Below, piece after piece: positions 14,111 through 16,759 of a stretch of DNA of 16,759 nt; the first letter of the stretch is position 1; each line of letters starts with the position of its first letter. The translations under genes and the position numbers were made by a program. The notes beneath the pieces are model-generated. The model saw nothing but the letters and a program-made list of their open reading frames with translations. It was not told the origin of the DNA and did no database searches. Source of the stretch: an uncultured Desulfobacterales bacterium (lineage in GTDB: Bacteria > Desulfobacterota > Desulfobacteria > Desulfobacterales > UBA11574); contig CALANC010000382.1 of NCBI GenBank assembly GCA_937925895.1, positions 1 through 16,759 of the forward strand. The letters run 5' to 3'.

Positions 14111-16424
14111 GACATTCCTCCTGGTCAAAACTCCGATTGAAACTTTCGGTTTTATCTTCTTGATTCGTTTGGCCCGGCATCTCTACGGACTGCAGCAGCA
14201 GTTCGGCCAGATCCCGGACTTCAATTTGATCGGCAACACCCAGCTGATTGACGGCATCATTCAGCATGCGAATACAGTATGGACAAGCTGTGGCAATCAC
14301 ATCCGCTCCGGTTTTCAAGGCCTCACGGATGCGCAGCACATCGAGGCGCTGATCGGGCGGGGCGCTGTTCCAGGCACCGCCGCCGCCGCCACCGCAGCAA
14401 AGACTTCTTTCTTTATGACTCGGCATCTCCACCAGCGTTAATCCCGGTATTCGTTGCAAAATCCGCCTGGGCGCATCGTAAATGCCGTTGTGCCGTCCCA
14501 GATAGCAAGGATCGTGATAGGTGACAATGCAATCGACTTCCAGCACCGGCTTGAGACGTCCATCGGCAACGAGTCGATCGAGAAGTTCGGTATAATGCTC
14601 ACTACCCACAGCCCCATGCAATTCTTTATAGTTTTTCTTGAAAGCGTTCAGGCAGTGTGGCGAATTGGTCAGTATTTTCTGTACGCCGGTATCTTTAAAC
14701 AGATCCGTGTTTTGCCGGGCAAGATCGGAGAATATCTCTATGGCACCGATCTTCTGGACCTGCTCCCCGCAACAACTCTCCTTCGTACCTAATGTGCCAA
14801 ATGAGATGTCGGCTTGGTTTAACAGCCGGGGCAGGGCCCGACCGGCCATTTGGCTGCCCTGGGAGGAGCTGGTATCATAGGCTGTGGTGCAACAGGTGAA
14901 CAGACAGTACTCGCTTTCTTGGGTAAAAGTTGGTATTTCTATATCTCCGGCCCATTCCAGGCGATTCTTCCGAAGCCCGCTCCAGGGGTTGCCGTTTTCT
15001 TTAAGACTGCCAAGCGGTGCCTCCAATTGTTTGGGGATCCTTCTCGAATCAATGTTCTGTCCCCGCACCGATTTAACCAAATCGATGATGTCTATGCCTG
15101 ATGGGCAGTATTCACCACATTGGTTGCAGGTGACACAGCTCCAGACAGCCTGATCGACGGATTGCTCGGTGCACGAGTCCAAGGAAAGATGGCGCAGGAT
15201 CTGGCGCGGGTTATAGGATGACACCTGATTCCAGGGGCACATTGCCGTGCAGGTTCCACATTGCAGGCAAGTCATAAACGTCTCTCCGATCTCAGCCTTA
15301 ATAACCTCCAAGTCAATATGGGAATCTTTGGTTGCCTTTTCCTTTACGGTGGTCAAATAGATCGCCAGCGGCCGGTAGAAAAGATGTCCTAATTTTCCGA
15401 ATGGAATCATTATGCACAGCATGCCCACACAGACCGCCAGGTGAATGACGTACATACCGTAGGTTGCCAAGGGCCACTCGGCAAGACGGAAAAAATGAAT
15501 GAATATTCCGGTAAACGCCATGGAAAAGAGAAGGACCAAAAAAAACCAGTCCGTAAAGTCTGAATATCTATGAAGCTTCTCTTCTTTCTTGTAGCGGCTG
15601 ATGAGCATGTCGGCTGAAATAATCATTAAAGCAACCGTGGCATAGTATCCAAAAATGCGGGTGGGGTGCCACATGGGATGGACAATGTCGGTCTGGAAGG
15701 CGTCGAGAAAGCCGATCACCAATACCTCCATGGTCACATAGCCTGAAAACAACAAGAAATGTCGCCACCATCGGCCTCTTTGTCCGCTGCCGCATTTGCG
15801 CCAGCGTTTCTGGGTGAAATAATGCAAGATGAATGTTTTTGCTTCCGTGAGGTAGGTTAGAAGCGGGATCTTGGTATCACGCATAATACTTCGGTACATG
15901 CGGAATCCGTTGGACAACAATAACGCCCCCAGGGTGGTAAGCATAATTTTGTCACCCAATTTTATCCAAGCCACAGGGGCAAATGTATTTAGCGCCACGC
16001 GGTCGGTGACGATGGGGCCGTGGAAAACCATAAAAAGGGTAATTATGCTAAGAGCGATAAAAGCAAAAGCGCCGACTTCCCAGGCCGGTGAGGAATAGAA
16101 CCGGCGGGCCAGCCCGGTCCAGTCATACTGGGTAGTCAGCCAGCGACGGGTGGCCATCATCGTCTCGGCAGGTTCAGCACCTCGGGGACAGTCGGTATTG
16201 CAATCGCCGCAATAATAGCAAAGCCATGGTTCAGGCGACTCAAGCAGCTTGTGTTCAAGTCCGAGTTGAAGATAACGATATACCCGGCGAGGAAATGTGT
16301 TTGTGCCGCTGGACAGGGGGCATGCGGCACTACAGTTACCACACTGCATGCAAACCTCCATGTCTCTGGCTCCAAGCTTCTCTATCTCTTTATACAAATC
16401 TTGCCTGATACGATTTTTTTTCAA
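14103..16424 (-). CDS. Membrane HdrC-QmoC-HdrC-HdrB/D-type fusion, probable quinone-linked electron carrier
   Basis: This is a 773-residue fusion. It starts with an HdrC-like 2[4Fe-4S] domain (CMQCGNCSAACP from C25; CYYCGDCNTDCP from C69). About six membrane helices follow (near 116-138, 153-178, 222-245, 257-277, 290-312, 321-343) with histidines suited to heme b, as in QmoC and NarI. A second ferredoxin domain comes next (CLQCGTCTAMCP from C386; CVTCNQCGEYCP from C430), then two CCG domains as in HdrB/HdrD (C507, C511-C512, C551-C552, C591; and C640, C676-C677, C714, C717). Where the first CCG domain usually ends CPHC, it has S588 before PHC. The likely role is electron exchange between the cytoplasmic HdrA proteins and menaquinone; this is inference. 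TTG 16424 is the start: GGAGA (16431-16435) is 6 nt upstream and the codon overlaps the preceding stop as TTGA. Confidence 0.9.
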   Translation of the reverse strand: MKKNRIRQDLYKEIEKLGARDMEVCMQCGNCSAACPLSSGTNTFPRRVYRYLQLGLEHKLLESPEPWLCYYCGDCNTDCPRGAEPAETMMATRRWLTTQYDWTGLARRFYSSPAWEVGAFAFIALSIITLFMVFHGPIVTDRVALNTFAPVAWIKLGDKIMLTTLGALLLSNGFRMYRSIMRDTKIPLLTYLTEAKTFILHYFTQKRWRKCGSGQRGRWWRHFLLFSGYVTMEVLVIGFLDAFQTDIVHPMWHPTRIFGYYATVALMIISADMLISRYKKEEKLHRYSDFTDWFFLVLLFSMAFTGIFIHFFRLAEWPLATYGMYVIHLAVCVGMLCIMIPFGKLGHLFYRPLAIYLTTVKEKATKDSHIDLEVIKAEIGETFMTCLQCGTCTAMCPWNQVSSYNPRQILRHLSLDSCTEQSVDQAVWSCVTCNQCGEYCPSGIDIIDLVKSVRGQNIDSRRIPKQLEAPLGSLKENGNPWSGLRKNRLEWAGDIEIPTFTQESEYCLFTCCTTAYDTSSSQGSQMAGRALPRLLNQADISFGTLGTKESCCGEQVQKIGAIEIFSDLARQNTDLFKDTGVQKILTNSPHCLNAFKKNYKELHGAVGSEHYTELLDRLVADGRLKPVLEVDCIVTYHDPCYLGRHNGIYDAPRRILQRIPGLTLVEMPSHKERSLCCGGGGGGAWNSAPPDQRLDVLRIREALKTGADVIATACPYCIRMLNDAVNQLGVADQIEVRDLAELLLQSVEMPGQTNQEDKTESFNRSFDQEECHV
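14117..14122 (-). promoter_or_regulatory. Ribosome binding site fixing the HdrA-GltD start
   Basis: AGGAGG on the - strand lies 6 nt before ATG 14110, inside the end of the preceding gene. The start and the preceding TGA share ATGTCTGA, an 8-nt overlap that implies translational coupling. Confidence 0.75.
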
Positions 16425-16759
16425 AACGTCTCTCCAAAGGAACGATTAGTGTCTGTTGAAAATTGATCTTTTAGAATCCTGAGCAACTCCTCAGCGTCCG
16501 GGGGTTTCTCCATGTATGAATCCGGATGCGGTATTTCTTCTTCGATTCTGATATTCAACATATTCAGGAAATGGGTGAAGGTTTTTTTGGCGACGGCCGA
16601 AAGCATAATCACCGGGATATGCCTCAGCATTTTGTCGCTTTTGAGTTTCCTGTACATATACACACCGCCCTCACCTGGCATCATCACATCAAGAATAATC
16701 ACATCGGGATTGACTGTTTTTGCTTTCTCAAGACCTTCTTTTCCATCTCTTGTCGCAAA
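16421..16759 (-). CDS. Stand-alone response regulator, N-terminus cut by window edge
   Basis: 112 codons plus a stop are visible, and the frame stays open to the window edge. The visible part begins FATRDGKEGLEKAK, then has the phosphoacceptor aspartate in VIILDVMMPG, a serine in IMLSA at the Thr/Ser position, and the conserved lysine in SYMEKPPD. Between the last two it has a longer than usual alpha4 region. The sequence ends about 15 residues after the last receiver helix with no output domain, so it is CheY-like. Roughly 30 N-terminal residues are missing. It is the first visible gene of the Hdr operon and its TGA overlaps the TTG of the membrane subunit, so a signalling protein is made together with the electron-transfer complex. 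It may act as a phosphate donor, sink or binding partner; which one is not shown by the sequence. Confidence 0.88.
   Translation of the reverse strand, partial: FATRDGKEGLEKAKTVNPDVIILDVMMPGEGGVYMYRKLKSDKMLRHIPVIMLSAVAKKTFTHFLNMLNIRIEEEIPHPDSYMEKPPDAEELLRILKDQFSTDTNRSFGETF
16431..16435 (-). promoter_or_regulatory. Ribosome binding site supporting a TTG start
   Basis: GGAGA on the - strand is 6 nt before TTG 16424. The next in-frame ATG is 21 codons on, inside the conserved N-terminal helix just before the first cysteine motif, so TTG is the better start. A TTGA overlap couples it to the response regulator gene. Confidence 0.65.

Noticed and set aside
13280..14140. Long open frame of 286 codons on the + strand opposite the HdrA-GltD gene
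   Set aside because: It mirrors a strongly conserved gene on the other strand, has no recognisable motif and lacks a ribosome site. It is a codon-bias shadow.
1..16759. CRISPR arrays, tRNA or rRNA genes, insertion sequences
   Set aside because: No spaced repeats, cloverleaf-like segments, rRNA sequence or transposase-like proteins were seen.

Overview
The window looks like chromosome of a strictly anaerobic Desulfobacterota (formerly Deltaproteobacteria), probably a sulfate reducer or a relative. The reasons are very large HdrA-type iron-sulfur flavoproteins, an MvhD/FlpD protein, a membrane QmoC/HdrD-type fusion, sigma-54 two-component control and moderate GC. I cannot name the species from sequence alone.

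Left part, 1-5487. A histidine kinase tail (1-159) and a sigma-54 response regulator (188-1543) form a two-component operon on the + strand. After a palindrome-rich spacer comes a lone archaemetzincin-type zinc protease gene (1752-2300, +). Two - strand genes converge on it: a 314-residue protein with two cysteine modules plus a GcvH-like lipoyl domain (2311-3255), and a 67-residue free copy of one cysteine module (3346-3549). They appear to be driven by a consensus-perfect -24/-12 (sigma-54) promoter at 3609-3623. The following 381-base spacer also holds an FNR-like dyad and two 11-bp direct repeats 21 bp apart. A cytoplasmic REC-PAS-histidine kinase (3931-5487, +) then meets the large - strand operon tail to tail.

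Right part, 16759 down to 5492, all on the - strand. The order of transcription is: a stand-alone response regulator (N-terminus cut by the window edge); a 773-residue membrane protein fusing HdrC-like, cytochrome-b/QmoC-like, HdrC-like and HdrB/HdrD-like modules; an HdrA with an inserted NADPH-type GltD/NfnL-like flavoprotein; MvhD; an FrhB/FdhB-like iron-sulfur protein; and a double HdrA that carries a complete response-regulator receiver domain inside its first half. The first three genes are translationally coupled by 4-nt and 8-nt overlaps.

Inferred function: a membrane-anchored electron-bifurcating or confurcating Hdr complex that could link NAD(P)H, an unknown FrhB/MvhD partner and a quinone pool. 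The outstanding feature is the receiver domain inside HdrA. It has all phosphorylation residues and by hand alignment is about 60% identical to the receiver of the neighbouring sigma-54 regulator. With the kinases and regulators on both sides of the operon, it suggests that electron flow in this complex is set directly by a phosphorelay. I know of no characterised example, but I could not search.
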